Assembly: GCF_014737315.1 (NCBI RefSeq)
Contig: NZ_JPUF01000008.1
Location: 1-64,000, forward strand
Direction: 5' to 3'
Source: Treponema zioleckii
GTDB taxonomy: Bacteria; Spirochaetota; Spirochaetia; Treponematales; Treponemataceae
Length of the DNA: 64,000 bases
Made by a program: the position numbers and the translations under genes. The notes beneath the pieces were generated by a model. The model was given only the letters and a program-made list of their open reading frames with translations, was not told the origin of the DNA and did no database searches. Shown here piece after piece: positions 38,119 through 46,793 of this stretch; position 1 is the stretch's first letter, and each line of letters starts with the position of its first letter.

Positions 38119-38422
38119 AACCACGTAATCTCATGGAAAACTGAAAGATGAAAATTGAGAACAAATTCCCCACTAAAAGTTGCGGGCGTTGCGCGAGCAA
38201 CAAAAACTGCTTTAACGAAGCACAAAGTAACTGCTGTCGCTCCACGGTTTCGACACGGCTAAAACACCGGCATTTCAAGAATCGCCTATACCGTGCCGAT
38301 ATAAAAATTACGCAACCATAGGAACTTTTTCGAGTTCCGACAAAGTTGGCGGTTGGTCTTTCTGGCTCCAGTGGCGTTTCCGTATGGAGATTGCCATATC
38401 CTACAGGCTGGGAGGGCGTGCG

Positions 38423-38491
38423 GTGAAACGAATCTTTATGATTTCAGTGATAATCGCAGTGCTTTTAGTGCTCGGTTATCCTGCTTGGTAA
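38423..38491 (+). CDS. Candidate hydrophobic micropeptide (type I toxin-like)
   Basis: A 22-codon frame starting at GTG, with GGGAGGG (38410-38416) placed 6 nt upstream, an ideal ribosome site. The peptide begins MKRIF, continues with a membrane-spanning run (MISVIIAVLLVLG) and ends YPAW. This charge-hydrophobic-aromatic plan resembles Ibs and Fst-type toxins. The upstream leader is rich in hairpins (GGAACT..AGTTCC; CTCCA..TGGAG), and a convergent small RNA gene covers the region downstream. In the absence of homologue searches it remains a candidate. It is too short for ordinary gene callers. Confidence 0.5.
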   Translation: MKRIFMISVIIAVLLVLGYPAW

Positions 38492-38527
38492 CCCCGCCTC
38501 TTCGCACTCAAAAAAGCGAAAGAGCAT

Positions 38528-38621
38528 AAAAAACCGCCTAGTCTGATCCACTAAGCGGTTGTACCCGTAAGGGTAAATCCTAATTAGTATGAAGACCAAC
38601 CGTAACTTTGGTTGCCTTTCT
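38528..38621 (-). ncRNA. Candidate small RNA convergent with the micropeptide
   Basis: A promoter at 38628-38656 predicts a start near 38621. About 90 nt later an intrinsic terminator follows: AACCGC..GCGGTT with inner TAGT/ACTA pairs (38532-38560) and six T (38528-38533) on the minus strand. Between them are two small hairpins (CAACC..GGTTG; TACCC..GGGTA). No ORF of note. Length and structure suit an antitoxin-type RNA complementary to the 3' end of a micropeptide mRNA. Confidence 0.55.
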
Positions 38622-38627
38622 TCTTAT

Positions 38628-38656
38628 ATCCTAGTCCACTATTACCTAATTGTCAA
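38628..38656 (-). promoter_or_regulatory. Strong promoter of the candidate small RNA
   Basis: TTGACA (38651-38656) is a perfect -35; TAGGAT (38628-38633) is a fair -10; the spacer is exactly 17 nt. No gene begins downstream on this strand before the terminator at 38528. Confidence 0.7.
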
Positions 38657-38775
38657 CGCACGAGCACAGAAACGGAAAACTTGCTGGTTTTGACACAGAT
38701 GAGCGAAAGATGAAAATTGAGAACAAATCATCCCGCCAAAAGTTGCGAGCGGTGCGCGAGCAACAAGACCATACT

Positions 38776-38872
38776 CACAAAACACGGCTCTCCTTGCCGC
38801 CGCGTTTTGTGAACTACTGAAAGCCCATACACCAAAGCGCGAGTTTTGCTTGTCAAAACTTGCGGGAAACGC
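38776..38872 (+). repeat. Dispersed repeat C, copy 2
   Basis: CACAAAACACGGCTCTCC, TTGCCGCCGCGTTTTGTG, then CCAAAGCGCGAGTTTTGC and AAAACTTGCGGGAAACGC. It aligns along its length with the copies at 33522-33617 (reverse) and 53527-53620. Both hairpins are kept (ACAAAAC..GTTTTGT and GAGTTTT..AAAACTT). Confidence 0.82.
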
Positions 38873-38917
38873 ACAAATTGACTTGTATTTGCAAATTGAA
38901 TTTCTGGCGTTTCCACT

Positions 38918-39000
38918 GACACAGATAAACAGAGATGGACACGGATGTGACACAGATAAATTAAAAATGCACGGTGGTTGAGCGGAGTCGAAGCACGGTG
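38918..39000. repeat. Repeat A followed by repeat B
   Basis: GACACAGATAAACAGAG.. to GACACAGATAAATTA (38918-38962) then CGGTGGTTGAGCGGAGTCG.. (38972-39000). Same order as at 38009. A short repeat A fragment also lies at 38693-38705. Confidence 0.75.
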
Positions 39001-39026
39001 AGTAGTGCGACGATTAAAATTATCCA

Positions 39027-39062
39027 TAAAAAAAGGCACCTCAAATTGAAGTGCCTTTTTGT
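39027..39062 (-). terminator. Bidirectional intrinsic terminator after pspC
   Basis: AAAAAGGCACCTCAAATTG pairs with CAAATTGAAGTGCCTTTTT in an 11-12-bp stem flanked by A and T runs, 6 bp beyond the pspC stop. It works in both directions by symmetry. Confidence 0.85.
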
Positions 39063-39067
39063 TTTTA

Positions 39068-39250
39068 TTATCGTTCCGGCATTAGAAGTGCCGCTATAAG
39101 ATAAGCCACTACACCTGAGCCACCGCACAATGTAAACACAAGCCAAATTATACGCACGACTGTGGGATCCACATCAAAATACTCTGCAAATCCAGCACAA
39201 ACACCGCATAATTTTTTATTCTGTGACTTATAAAGCCGTTTTGAACTCAT
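39068..39250 (-). CDS. PspC-domain membrane protein
   Basis: 60 aa, essentially a lone PspC domain: KRLYKSQNKKLCGVCAGFAEYF then DVDPTVVRIIWLV, with a membrane segment LCGGSGVVAYLIAALL and the typical end MPER. PspC-type proteins take part in envelope-stress responses; short stand-alone versions are common and uncharacterised. GAGGT precedes the ATG. It lies 20 bp after the GGGtGRT gene and could be the third gene of that operon. Confidence 0.9.
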   Translation of the reverse strand: MSSKRLYKSQNKKLCGVCAGFAEYFDVDPTVVRIIWLVFTLCGGSGVVAYLIAALLMPER

Positions 39251-39270
39251 TTTGGCTTACCTCATAAAAA

Positions 39271-40308
39271 CTAGAATGAGCCAGCAACTGCAACAGCGCA
39301 AGCAACAGTACAACCAACCATTGGGTTGTTACCCATTCCCATGAAGCCCATCATCTCAACGTGTGCTGGAACTGATGAGCTACCAGCGAACTGAGCGTCT
39401 GAGTGCATGCGTCCGAGAGTATCTGTGAAGCCGTATGAAGCTGGACCTGCAGCCATGTTATCTGGGTGAAGAGTGCGTCCTGTACCGCCACCTGAAGCTA
39501 CAGAGAAGTATTTCTTACCAGCGAGCAAGCGCTCTTTCTTGTAAGTTCCTGCAACTGGGTGCTGGAAGCGAGTTGGGTTTGTAGAGTTTCCAGTGATAGA
39601 AACATCAACATCCTCGTGCCACATGATTGCAACACCTTCGCGAACGTCGTCAGCACCGTAGCACTTAACGATAAGGCGGTCTGGGTTGTTTCCGTATGGA
39701 ACTTCTTTTACAACTGTAAGAGCTTTGTCTGTTCCGTTTCCGTTGAAGTAGTCGAATTTAGTCTGAACGTATGTGAATCCGTTGATTCGGCTGATAATCT
39801 GAGCAGCGTCTTTTCCAAGACCGTTCAAGATAACGCGGAGCTTGTTCTTGCGAACTTTGTTAGCGTTAGCTGCGATTTTGATAGCACCTTCAGCAGCTGC
39901 GAATGACTCGTGACCAGCCAAGAATGCGAAGCACTGTGTCTCTTCGCTCAAGAGGCGAGCGCCGAGGTTTCCGTGTCCGAGACCAACTTTGCGGTCATCA
40001 GCTACAGAACCTGGCAAACAGAATGCCTGAAGTCCCTTACCGATGTTAGCAGCTGCTGCTGAACCAGTTTTGTCTCCAGTCTTCTCTGCTTCTTTAATAG
40101 CAATTGCAGAACCGAGAACATAAGCCCATTTAGCGTCCTCAAAACAAATCTGCTGTGTAGACTGACAAATTTCATAAGGATTAAATCCACGTGCTTTACA
40201 AAGCTCAAGAGCTTCGTTCAATCCTTTTTCACCTTCAGAGAAACCATACTCTTTGAGAGCTTTGTTAACCTGAGGGATTCTTCCTTCATAATCTTCAAAT
40301 AAAGCCAT
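39271..40308 (-). CDS. GGGtGRT family protein
   Basis: 345 aa soluble protein named for its motif: VASGGGTGRTLHPDNMAAGP is present (about 272-291). The C-terminus is rich in Gly, Met and Ala (MMGFMGMGNNPMVGCTVA). Function is unknown. Family members accompany a NifU-like protein, as here, where the gene starts 17 bp after it. AGGAG before the ATG indicates strong translation, and codon use looks like that of a highly expressed gene. Confidence 0.9.
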   Translation of the reverse strand: MALFEDYEGRIPQVNKALKEYGFSEGEKGLNEALELCKARGFNPYEICQSTQQICFEDAKWAYVLGSAIAIKEAEKTGDKTGSAAAANIGKGLQAFCLPGSVADDRKVGLGHGNLGARLLSEETQCFAFLAGHESFAAAEGAIKIAANANKVRKNKLRVILNGLGKDAAQIISRINGFTYVQTKFDYFNGNGTDKALTVVKEVPYGNNPDRLIVKCYGADDVREGVAIMWHEDVDVSITGNSTNPTRFQHPVAGTYKKERLLAGKKYFSVASGGGTGRTLHPDNMAAGPASYGFTDTLGRMHSDAQFAGSSSVPAHVEMMGFMGMGNNPMVGCTVACAVAVAGSF

Positions 40309-40325
40309 AGTATTCTCCTGTTAAG

Positions 40326-41027
40326 TTACTCTTTGCGTGGGTCAATGAATTTTACAACACCCTGATCCTCTGTAACGCGACCATAGTGTGTTCTAGCCTT
40401 CTCGATTGCCTCTTTAGGATCTACGCCAGCTTTAAGAGCATCCATAAGTTTACCGAAGTTGATACACTTGTATCCAACAATCTGATTGTCTTTGTCCAAT
40501 GCAATCTGCTCAACGTATCCCTCTGTCATTTCGAGGTAGCGAGGACCAGTCTTGCGTGTTGCGAACATTGTTCCAACCTGTGAGCGGAGGTTCTTTCCGA
40601 GGTCTTCGAGAGAAGCACCAACTTTAAGACCGTCTTTTGAATAAGCAGACTGTGTGCGTCCGTAAACAATCTGGAGGAAAAGCTCGCGCATTGCAGTGTT
40701 GATAGCATCACAAACAAGGTCTGTGTTCAATGCTTCAATAAGAGTTTTTCCGATGAGGATTTCAGATGCCATAGCAGCTGAGTGAGTCATACCAGAACAT
40801 CCGATTGTCTCAACGAGAGCTTCTTCGATTACACCATTCTTTACGTTCAAAGAAAGTTTGCAGGCTCCCTGCTGTGGTGCACACCAACCAATACCGTGTG
40901 TAAAACCAGAAATATCTTCAATCTTTTTTGCCTGGATCCACTCACCTTCTTCTGGAATTGGAGCTGGACCGTGATAAGCGCCCTTTGCTAGTGGACACAT
41001 GTGTTCCACTTCTGCAGTGTACTTCAT
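40326..41027 (-). CDS. NifU-like (iron-sulfur scaffold-type) protein
   Basis: 233 aa. IscU/NifU-N-like features: GWCAPQQGACKLSLNV, then VETIGCSGMTHSAAMASE with the Cys-Gly-Met pattern of the scaffold fold, and a helical C-terminal region (ALKAGVDPKEAIEKARTHYG). Three Cys at the mouth of a scaffold would allow cluster binding; the classical spacing is not fully kept, so assembly of Fe-S clusters is unproven. AGGAG before the ATG. First gene of an operon with the GGGtGRT gene and possibly pspC, with a long (~140-nt) structured leader. Confidence 0.82.
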   Translation of the reverse strand: MKYTAEVEHMCPLAKGAYHGPAPIPEEGEWIQAKKIEDISGFTHGIGWCAPQQGACKLSLNVKNGVIEEALVETIGCSGMTHSAAMASEILIGKTLIEALNTDLVCDAINTAMRELFLQIVYGRTQSAYSKDGLKVGASLEDLGKNLRSQVGTMFATRKTGPRYLEMTEGYVEQIALDKDNQIVGYKCINFGKLMDALKAGVDPKEAIEKARTHYGRVTEDQGVVKFIDPRKE

Positions 41028-41174
41028 AGGATTCTCCTAAAAATTGTAATGTGAATGGAAAACGTGTCAGAAGGGAAATTGCAGAATTATCTGCCAGCAA
41101 ACCTGCTAGAACTCATTAGCCATAATTAGTCATTTCCTTTTAGAAATCGTTTTACCAATTCTCGATAACTAAAG

Positions 41175-41236
41175 ATTATAGCTTTTATCGAAATTTTTCA
41201 ATCAAAATTGACACGAGAACAAATAAGTAATACACT
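41175..41236. promoter_or_regulatory. Divergent promoters of enolase (+) and the NifU-like operon (-)
   Basis: Plus strand: TTGACA (41208-41213), 17 nt, TACACT (41231-41236), about 64 bp before the enolase ATG. Minus strand: TATAAT (41175-41180) with a weaker -35 near 41196-41203. A 15-bp direct repeat, TCATTAGCCATAATT, occurs at 41113-41127 and 41265-41279, one on each side, and might bind a common regulator. Confidence 0.6.
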
Positions 41237-41258
41237 AACTTTTGTTAGCAAATACTAA

Positions 41259-42626
<1,368 letters not shown>

Positions 42627-42669
42627 AGAAAAACAAGCGGATGCCCAGAAAGTTCATTGCATACGATTT

Positions 42670-43578
42670 TCAGACTTTTTGGGCATCATTCTTTTCATTT
42701 ATCATCTTAAAAATTTGATTTTGTCCCTTCCACCCATTTTCTTTTATTTTCCGCATTAACTTTGCAAATTGCTCTCTGTTGGATTTTAGAATTGCAAAAT
42801 GGTAAGTAATTTGAGCCTCCGGGTCTAAAATCGGAATCCGAACATGATTTGCAATATCAATTGTAAGAAGGTCAGACTCAAAACTTATCAAATTCGAGGC
42901 ATGAACAACTTTATCAAAAGATTCAACGTTTGACTGATACAAAAGCTGAGAATCGGGAAGTTTTTGCGCAAGCAGGTCGTTCCAGTGCCCTTTTAACGGA
43001 AAGGGAATAACCGCGTCTCCGTTTATGTCACTAAAAAAAATCCCGTCTTTTTTTGACGCCAAAAAATGCTTTTCAGGAATCATAGCGAACAATTTTTCGC
43101 TCATTACAGGAATCTGAATAATATCATCGTTTTTTTGGGATTCTGAAAAAAGCGCCATGTGATAAATTCCTTGCGAAAGTTTTGTCAAAATTTCATTTTC
43201 ATCATCAACAATTGTTTCACATTCAATCCCTGAAAAACATTCACAAACCAAATCGCGCAGCTGAAAAAGAATGTCGCAGGGTGCACAAGAAGCAATAATC
43301 ATTTTTGTGTGAATTTTATAAAACTGCTGGATTTTTTCTAGCATAAGTTCAGCTTGGTTCAGAAGTTCTTTTGACAATTCAACGGCATGGATTCCTGTTT
43401 CGGTAAGGGAAACTTTATTTTTTGAGCGGGCAAAAAGCGGAGTTTTTAATTCATACTCAAGATTTTGCAAAGAACGGCTCAAAGCGGGCTGCGTTATATT
43501 AAGTTTTTCAGCGGCTTTTGAAATCGTTCCGCAATCAGCAACGGTTACAAGTTGTTTTATCTGGTGTAATTCAAACAT
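42670..43578 (-). CDS. LysR-type transcriptional regulator
   Basis: 302 aa. The winged HTH (about 1-65) reads ELHQIKQLVTVADCGTISKAAEKL, then ITQPALSRSLQNLEYEL, and the effector domain fills the rest. Start at ATG 43578 behind GGGGAAG; an upstream TTG would add six residues. It is transcribed divergently from the tannase-like esterase gene 155 bp away. By LysR convention it probably controls that gene and itself. Confidence 0.9.
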   Translation of the reverse strand: MFELHQIKQLVTVADCGTISKAAEKLNITQPALSRSLQNLEYELKTPLFARSKNKVSLTETGIHAVELSKELLNQAELMLEKIQQFYKIHTKMIIASCAPCDILFQLRDLVCECFSGIECETIVDDENEILTKLSQGIYHMALFSESQKNDDIIQIPVMSEKLFAMIPEKHFLASKKDGIFFSDINGDAVIPFPLKGHWNDLLAQKLPDSQLLYQSNVESFDKVVHASNLISFESDLLTIDIANHVRIPILDPEAQITYHFAILKSNREQFAKLMRKIKENGWKGQNQIFKMINEKNDAQKV

Positions 43579-43656
43579 AAACTTCCCCTTGAGCAATCAT
43601 GCGTTTTTATTATAGCACAGTATGCAAAAAAGTTATACTCCGATTAAAAATTGGCA

Positions 43657-43686
43657 TTGTACTTATTTTTTCGAGCTGAATATACT
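43657..43686 (+). promoter_or_regulatory. Promoter of the tannase-like gene
   Basis: TTGTAC (43657-43662), 18-nt spacer, TATACT (43681-43686), about 48 bp before the ATG. The AT-rich stretch just upstream is a likely place for LysR binding. Confidence 0.55.
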
Positions 43687-43733
43687 TTCATTATGAACAT
43701 TGCAATGAAAATCATTTTTAGCGAGGTAACAAT

Positions 43734-45494
43734 ATGAACTTACATTCTTTTATCAAAAAAACAAGTTCGGCTTTGGCACTTGCACTTTCGTTTGGCATTG
43801 TGTCAACTTTTACAAGCTGTGCTTCTTCTCAAAAAAACACAAATTCTGAAAACACGCTTCCAAAAATCAATATGTCAAAATGGCTCTACAATGCCGATGA
43901 CGATGTTTATTATCAGCTGGGACTTGAATATGCAGCAAATCCTGCTGACACAAAATACGAAACCCTCGGTCTGTTTGTGCCAGGCGCATATTTTGACGGA
44001 AGCGATAACGGCGACGGAACTTTTACTGTAAAAATCAACAGCAAAAATACCGTGCAGGGTTTTTCTTCAAAGAATGCACCTTTTGTAATGCCGATTCAGA
44101 CTCCGGGTTATGCCGCTCTTGAAGCCCCGGTAAGCTACACTCACGATGTAAAACAATACACTGACGAAGGTTTTATATTCGTTTACGCAGGTGCAAAAGG
44201 CCGCGATTCTGGTGTTCCTGCCGGCGTAACGGACTTTAAGGCCGCAATCCGATACGTCCGCTACAACAAAGAAAATCTTCCTGGAAACACACAAAATTAC
44301 TTTACTTATGGAATGTCAGGTGGCGGAGCACAGAGTGCGCTCATGGGTGCAACAGGAGACGCTCCTGAATACGAGCCGTACTTGCAGGAAATCGGGGCTG
44401 TAATGAGCGAAAGCGACGCAATCCTCGGCAGCATGGATTGGTGCCCGATTACAAACCTGAACGTGGCAGATGCCGCATACGAATGGGAACTGGGCCTTGC
44501 CCGCACAAATCTCAGCAAAGAAAACAAGACGATTTCTGAAGGGCTTTCAAAAGAATTCGCGCTTTACATAAATTCACTCGGCCTAAAAGATGAAAACGGA
44601 AACCTTCTTACTTTGGAGCAATCAGAAGACGGTCTTTACCACGCAGGAACTTATTACAACTATCTAAAGGGAGTAATCGAAACTTCACTCAACAACTTTC
44701 TTTCTGACACAAAGTTTCCATACAACGCAAGCAAACAGAAGGAAGCTCTTGGCCAAAACATGATGCTCCCGCCAGACTGGAAACCAAGAGGACCTGCCGG
44801 AATGGCAAGACCACAGTTTTCTGCAGAAGATTTGGACGGAGTGAGCAGAAATTCATCAACAAAAAGCGGCAACGTGGATTTGAGCAAAACTTACAATTCT
44901 GCAAAGGAATATATCAGCGCATTGAATGCCAATGAAGAGTGGGTTTTGTATGATGAAAAATCTAATACGACAAAAATCACAAGCGTAGAAGCGTTCATGC
45001 GAAATGTGAAGCAGCTTCAAAAAAATGTTGGAGCTTTTGATGATATGAGCAAAAGCCAGCCAGAAAACACACTCTTTGGTTTTGGAGACGGAAATGGCGC
45101 ACATTTTGATTCGTTTATGGCAAAAGTTCTTGAAACGATAAATCCAGAGATTGCAGCAAACTACAAAGAAGATCTTTCAAAAAAGGATTCTCTGGGAACT
45201 TCTATGGAAGAGCGAAGCAATATGTACAACCCAATGTATTATCTAAGCCCGGCTTATTCAGGCTACAAGACTGCAAAAGTCGCAAAATTCTGGAGAATTC
45301 ACGCAGGAATCTTCCAGGGGGATACAGCCATAAGCACGGAACTAGATTATGCACTCGCACTTCAAAACTATGGAAACGAAGTAAAATCAGTTGATTTTAC
45401 AGAAGTCTGGGGACTTTATCACACCGAAGCAGAACGGTCTGGAAGCTCCACTGAAAATTTAATCAAATGGATAAAAGACTGCCTCAAAGCGTGA
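43734..45494 (+). CDS. Tannase-like (subtype B) lipoprotein esterase
   Basis: 586 aa. Lipoprotein signal with lipobox FTSCAS (Cys about 29). The alpha/beta-hydrolase nucleophile elbow is TYGMSGGGAQSALMG (Ser about 194). Late motifs GIFQGDTAISTELDYALAL and EVWGLYHTEAERSG supply the probable acid Asp and the catalytic His, as in lactobacillar TanB-type tannases. Likely cleaves galloyl or related plant phenolic esters outside the cytoplasm; substrate is inferred. A LysR gene lies divergently upstream, and a strong terminator ends the gene. Confidence 0.82.
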   Translation: MNLHSFIKKTSSALALALSFGIVSTFTSCASSQKNTNSENTLPKINMSKWLYNADDDVYYQLGLEYAANPADTKYETLGLFVPGAYFDGSDNGDGTFTVKINSKNTVQGFSSKNAPFVMPIQTPGYAALEAPVSYTHDVKQYTDEGFIFVYAGAKGRDSGVPAGVTDFKAAIRYVRYNKENLPGNTQNYFTYGMSGGGAQSALMGATGDAPEYEPYLQEIGAVMSESDAILGSMDWCPITNLNVADAAYEWELGLARTNLSKENKTISEGLSKEFALYINSLGLKDENGNLLTLEQSEDGLYHAGTYYNYLKGVIETSLNNFLSDTKFPYNASKQKEALGQNMMLPPDWKPRGPAGMARPQFSAEDLDGVSRNSSTKSGNVDLSKTYNSAKEYISALNANEEWVLYDEKSNTTKITSVEAFMRNVKQLQKNVGAFDDMSKSQPENTLFGFGDGNGAHFDSFMAKVLETINPEIAANYKEDLSKKDSLGTSMEERSNMYNPMYYLSPAYSGYKTAKVAKFWRIHAGIFQGDTAISTELDYALALQNYGNEVKSVDFTEVWGLYHTEAERSGSSTENLIKWIKDCLKA

Positions 45495-45592
45495 TTCTGA
45501 ATCATCCTCCAAAAAACAGGATTTAAGAACACCGACTTTGGTAAAAGGGAACTTCGAAAGACTAACAGAGTTTTTTGAGTTTCCCAAAAACT

Positions 45593-45635
45593 AAAAAGCC
45601 CTGCAAGCGGATTTTTCGCCGGCAGGGCTTTTTTT
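45593..45635 (+). terminator. Bidirectional intrinsic terminator after the tannase-like gene
   Basis: AAGCCCTGC (45596-45604) and GCAGGGCTT (45622-45630), perfect 9-bp stem, flanked by A5 and T7 runs. It can also terminate the small minus-strand gene that ends at 45634. Confidence 0.88.
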
Positions 45636-45777
45636 ATAAATCGTTCGCAAGAATTTCGGCGAGCATTTTTATGAGCGAGTTGTATTCCGCATCGAAAAAA
45701 AATTCATCATCTGAAATCTCGCCCTCGCACTTCAAAAGCTCAATCAAAAGCATCTTTAATTCTTGATTCATATTCAT
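45634..45777 (-). CDS. Small acidic hypothetical protein, 47 aa
   Basis: A 47-codon frame, MNMNQELKMLL.. through KCEGEISDDEFFF to AEILANDL, with amphipathic helices and acidic composition. The stop overlaps the U run of a terminator, which supports a real transcript end here. The start may be 45777 or 45771; no strong ribosome site is visible. It overlaps the 3' end of the frame at 45740-45853 in another phase. No family recognised. Confidence 0.5.
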   Translation of the reverse strand: MNMNQELKMLLIELLKCEGEISDDEFFFDAEYNSLIKMLAEILANDL

Positions 45778-45853
45778 CAAAAGTGATTTGTTCTAGCCAC
45801 CAGATACACTCTGCAGTTTTTGCTGAATTTAGGATTTCTTGATTTAAAAACAA
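45740..45853 (-). pseudogene. Possible headless small protein frame
   Basis: The frame ends SAKTAECIWWLEQITFDE.. and IKDAFD at 45740. Its composition is protein-like (Trp pair, acid-base alternation), but no ATG precedes it and the only start is TTG 45853 without a ribosome site. Probably the 3' remnant of a gene whose 5' part was lost, or read through from the repressor gene upstream. Confidence 0.35.
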
Positions 45854-45877
45854 CGTGGAGAATTTGTAAAAGTGAAT

Positions 45878-45960
45878 TATGGGAAATTGGCGTTCAGTGC
45901 AGTTACAAAGGCGAGAATTTCCTAATATTTTTCGTTCAGGGCATTTACGACGGCGAGAAT
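45878..45960 (-). repeat. Tandem duplication of the XRE gene 3' end
   Basis: Two diverged ~40-bp copies lie in tandem: ATTCTCGCCGTCGTAAATG.. and ATTCTCGCCTTTGTAACTG.. each followed by CTGAACG. They encode ILAVVNALNEKY (stop 45922) and EILAFVTALNANFP (stop 45877). The pattern suggests recombination between two related genes with only the C-terminus of the second left behind. Confidence 0.55.
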
Positions 45961-46295
45961 TGTTTTTGCCTTTTTAGTAATGATTGCGTTAAATCCCGTA
46001 CGGTTTGTTTGTTAAAATCTGAAAGTTGATGATATTGTTCAATAAGAAGTTTGTATTCGCCTGATAGAGTTAAGTTTGAATTAATATCTGAAAGGGCGAC
46101 ACCCTTTACTAGATATTCAACCGTTACTCCGAGGGAGTCAGCGATTTTAACAGCATTTTCGACGCTTGGCTGGGATTTGTTTCCTGAAAGATATTTGTCG
46201 AGAGTACTTTTTTTGATACCTGTTCGTGCTGAGAGTTCCTTAATCTGAACATCTTGAAACACAAGTTCATTGTGTAAGTTTTCACCAAATCCCAT
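45945..46295 (-). CDS. XRE-family repressor of the accessory island
   Basis: 116 aa with an XRE-type HTH (about 8-65): LSARTGIKKSTLDKYLSG is the recognition region, preceded by ELVFQDVQIKE. Start at ATG 46295 (MGFGENL). The C-terminus reads KRQKQFSPS in this frame. One added A in the 5-A run (plus strand T run 45971-45975) would instead give KKAKTILAVVNALNEKY with a stop at 45922, which matches the duplicated tail next door. It is divergent from the small-gene operon, with repeated AT-rich operator sequences between. Confidence 0.82.
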   Translation of the reverse strand: MGFGENLHNELVFQDVQIKELSARTGIKKSTLDKYLSGNKSQPSVENAVKIADSLGVTVEYLVKGVALSDINSNLTLSGEYKLLIEQYHQLSDFNKQTVRDLTQSLLKRQKQFSPS

Positions 46296-46328
46296 ATTTA
46301 CATTGTAGTAATATCTGGCGCTCAAAAA

Positions 46329-46408
46329 TTTGCAAAGCGTAATATTTTATGTTAATATGTAAAATATTAGAAAATATTATGTCTTATTGCTTGCAAATGT
46401 AATATTTT
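46329..46408. promoter_or_regulatory. Operator array between the XRE gene and the island operon
   Basis: Four copies of TAATATTTT or its complement AAAATATTA: 46340-46348, 46361-46369, 46371-46379 and 46400-46408. The first two form an inverted repeat. The first and last are both preceded by TTGCAAA and a G (TTGCAAAGCGTAATATTTT and TTGCAAATGTAATATTTT), so the full unit may be about 19 bp. The likely ligand is the adjacent XRE repressor. Confidence 0.65.
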
Positions 46409-46476
46409 CTACAGATTTCTCGTTTTGAGAAAGTGGAATTAATATTTGATATAGAAAATACAGGAGGCATGTTTAA

Positions 46477-46752
46477 ATGAACGGAAAACAGCAGATTATC
46501 AAAAGTCTTGTTCAGGTTGGTATTCTTAAAACAAGCAATCCCAGCACAAGGGATTTGGCAAACATAATTATGAGAATGTACAAAAACGCCGTAAATGAAC
46601 TCAGCCGAAGCGGACTTCACCCAAATGTCATCTTCGATACAGCACGAGGACAAATCGAAGGTGGGCTTGGCGTTAACTGGGATGTTGACATAGCACCAAT
46701 ACTAAAAGTAATCGGATACAGTGACCAGGACCTGTTGGAACTTATTCCGTAA
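46477..46752 (+). CDS. Hypothetical protein, 91 aa (island gene 1)
   Basis: No family recognised. The sequence is helical: QQIIKSLVQVGILKTS, RDLANIIMRMYKNAVNEL and APILKVIGYSDQDLLELIP, with no membrane segment or signal. AGGAGG precedes the ATG by 9-10 nt. First gene downstream of the operator array, so it is probably the lead gene of the XRE-controlled operon. Confidence 0.75.
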   Translation: MNGKQQIIKSLVQVGILKTSNPSTRDLANIIMRMYKNAVNELSRSGLHPNVIFDTARGQIEGGLGVNWDVDIAPILKVIGYSDQDLLELIP

Positions 46753-46793
46753 TGAGTTAGAGATAAAAATTTCTTTTGAAAGGAGTTTGCTTT

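Noticed and set aside
38009-39000. Clustered repeats that might suggest CRISPR
   Set aside because: Units differ in length and order, have no regular spacers, and no cas gene is present.
37869-39039. Several minus-strand frames of 60-120 codons across the repeat region
   Set aside because: They read through repeats A, B and C, share repeated peptide pieces (for example RSTTVHF-like strings) and lack ribosome sites.
45575-45766. 63-codon plus-strand frame at the tannase terminator
   Set aside because: It runs through the terminator stem and is antisense to the better-supported 47-aa minus-strand frame.
46384-46653. Minus-strand frame opposite island gene 1
   Set aside because: No ribosome site; composition is that of an antisense frame. 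Gene 1 on the plus strand has AGGAGG and a good start.
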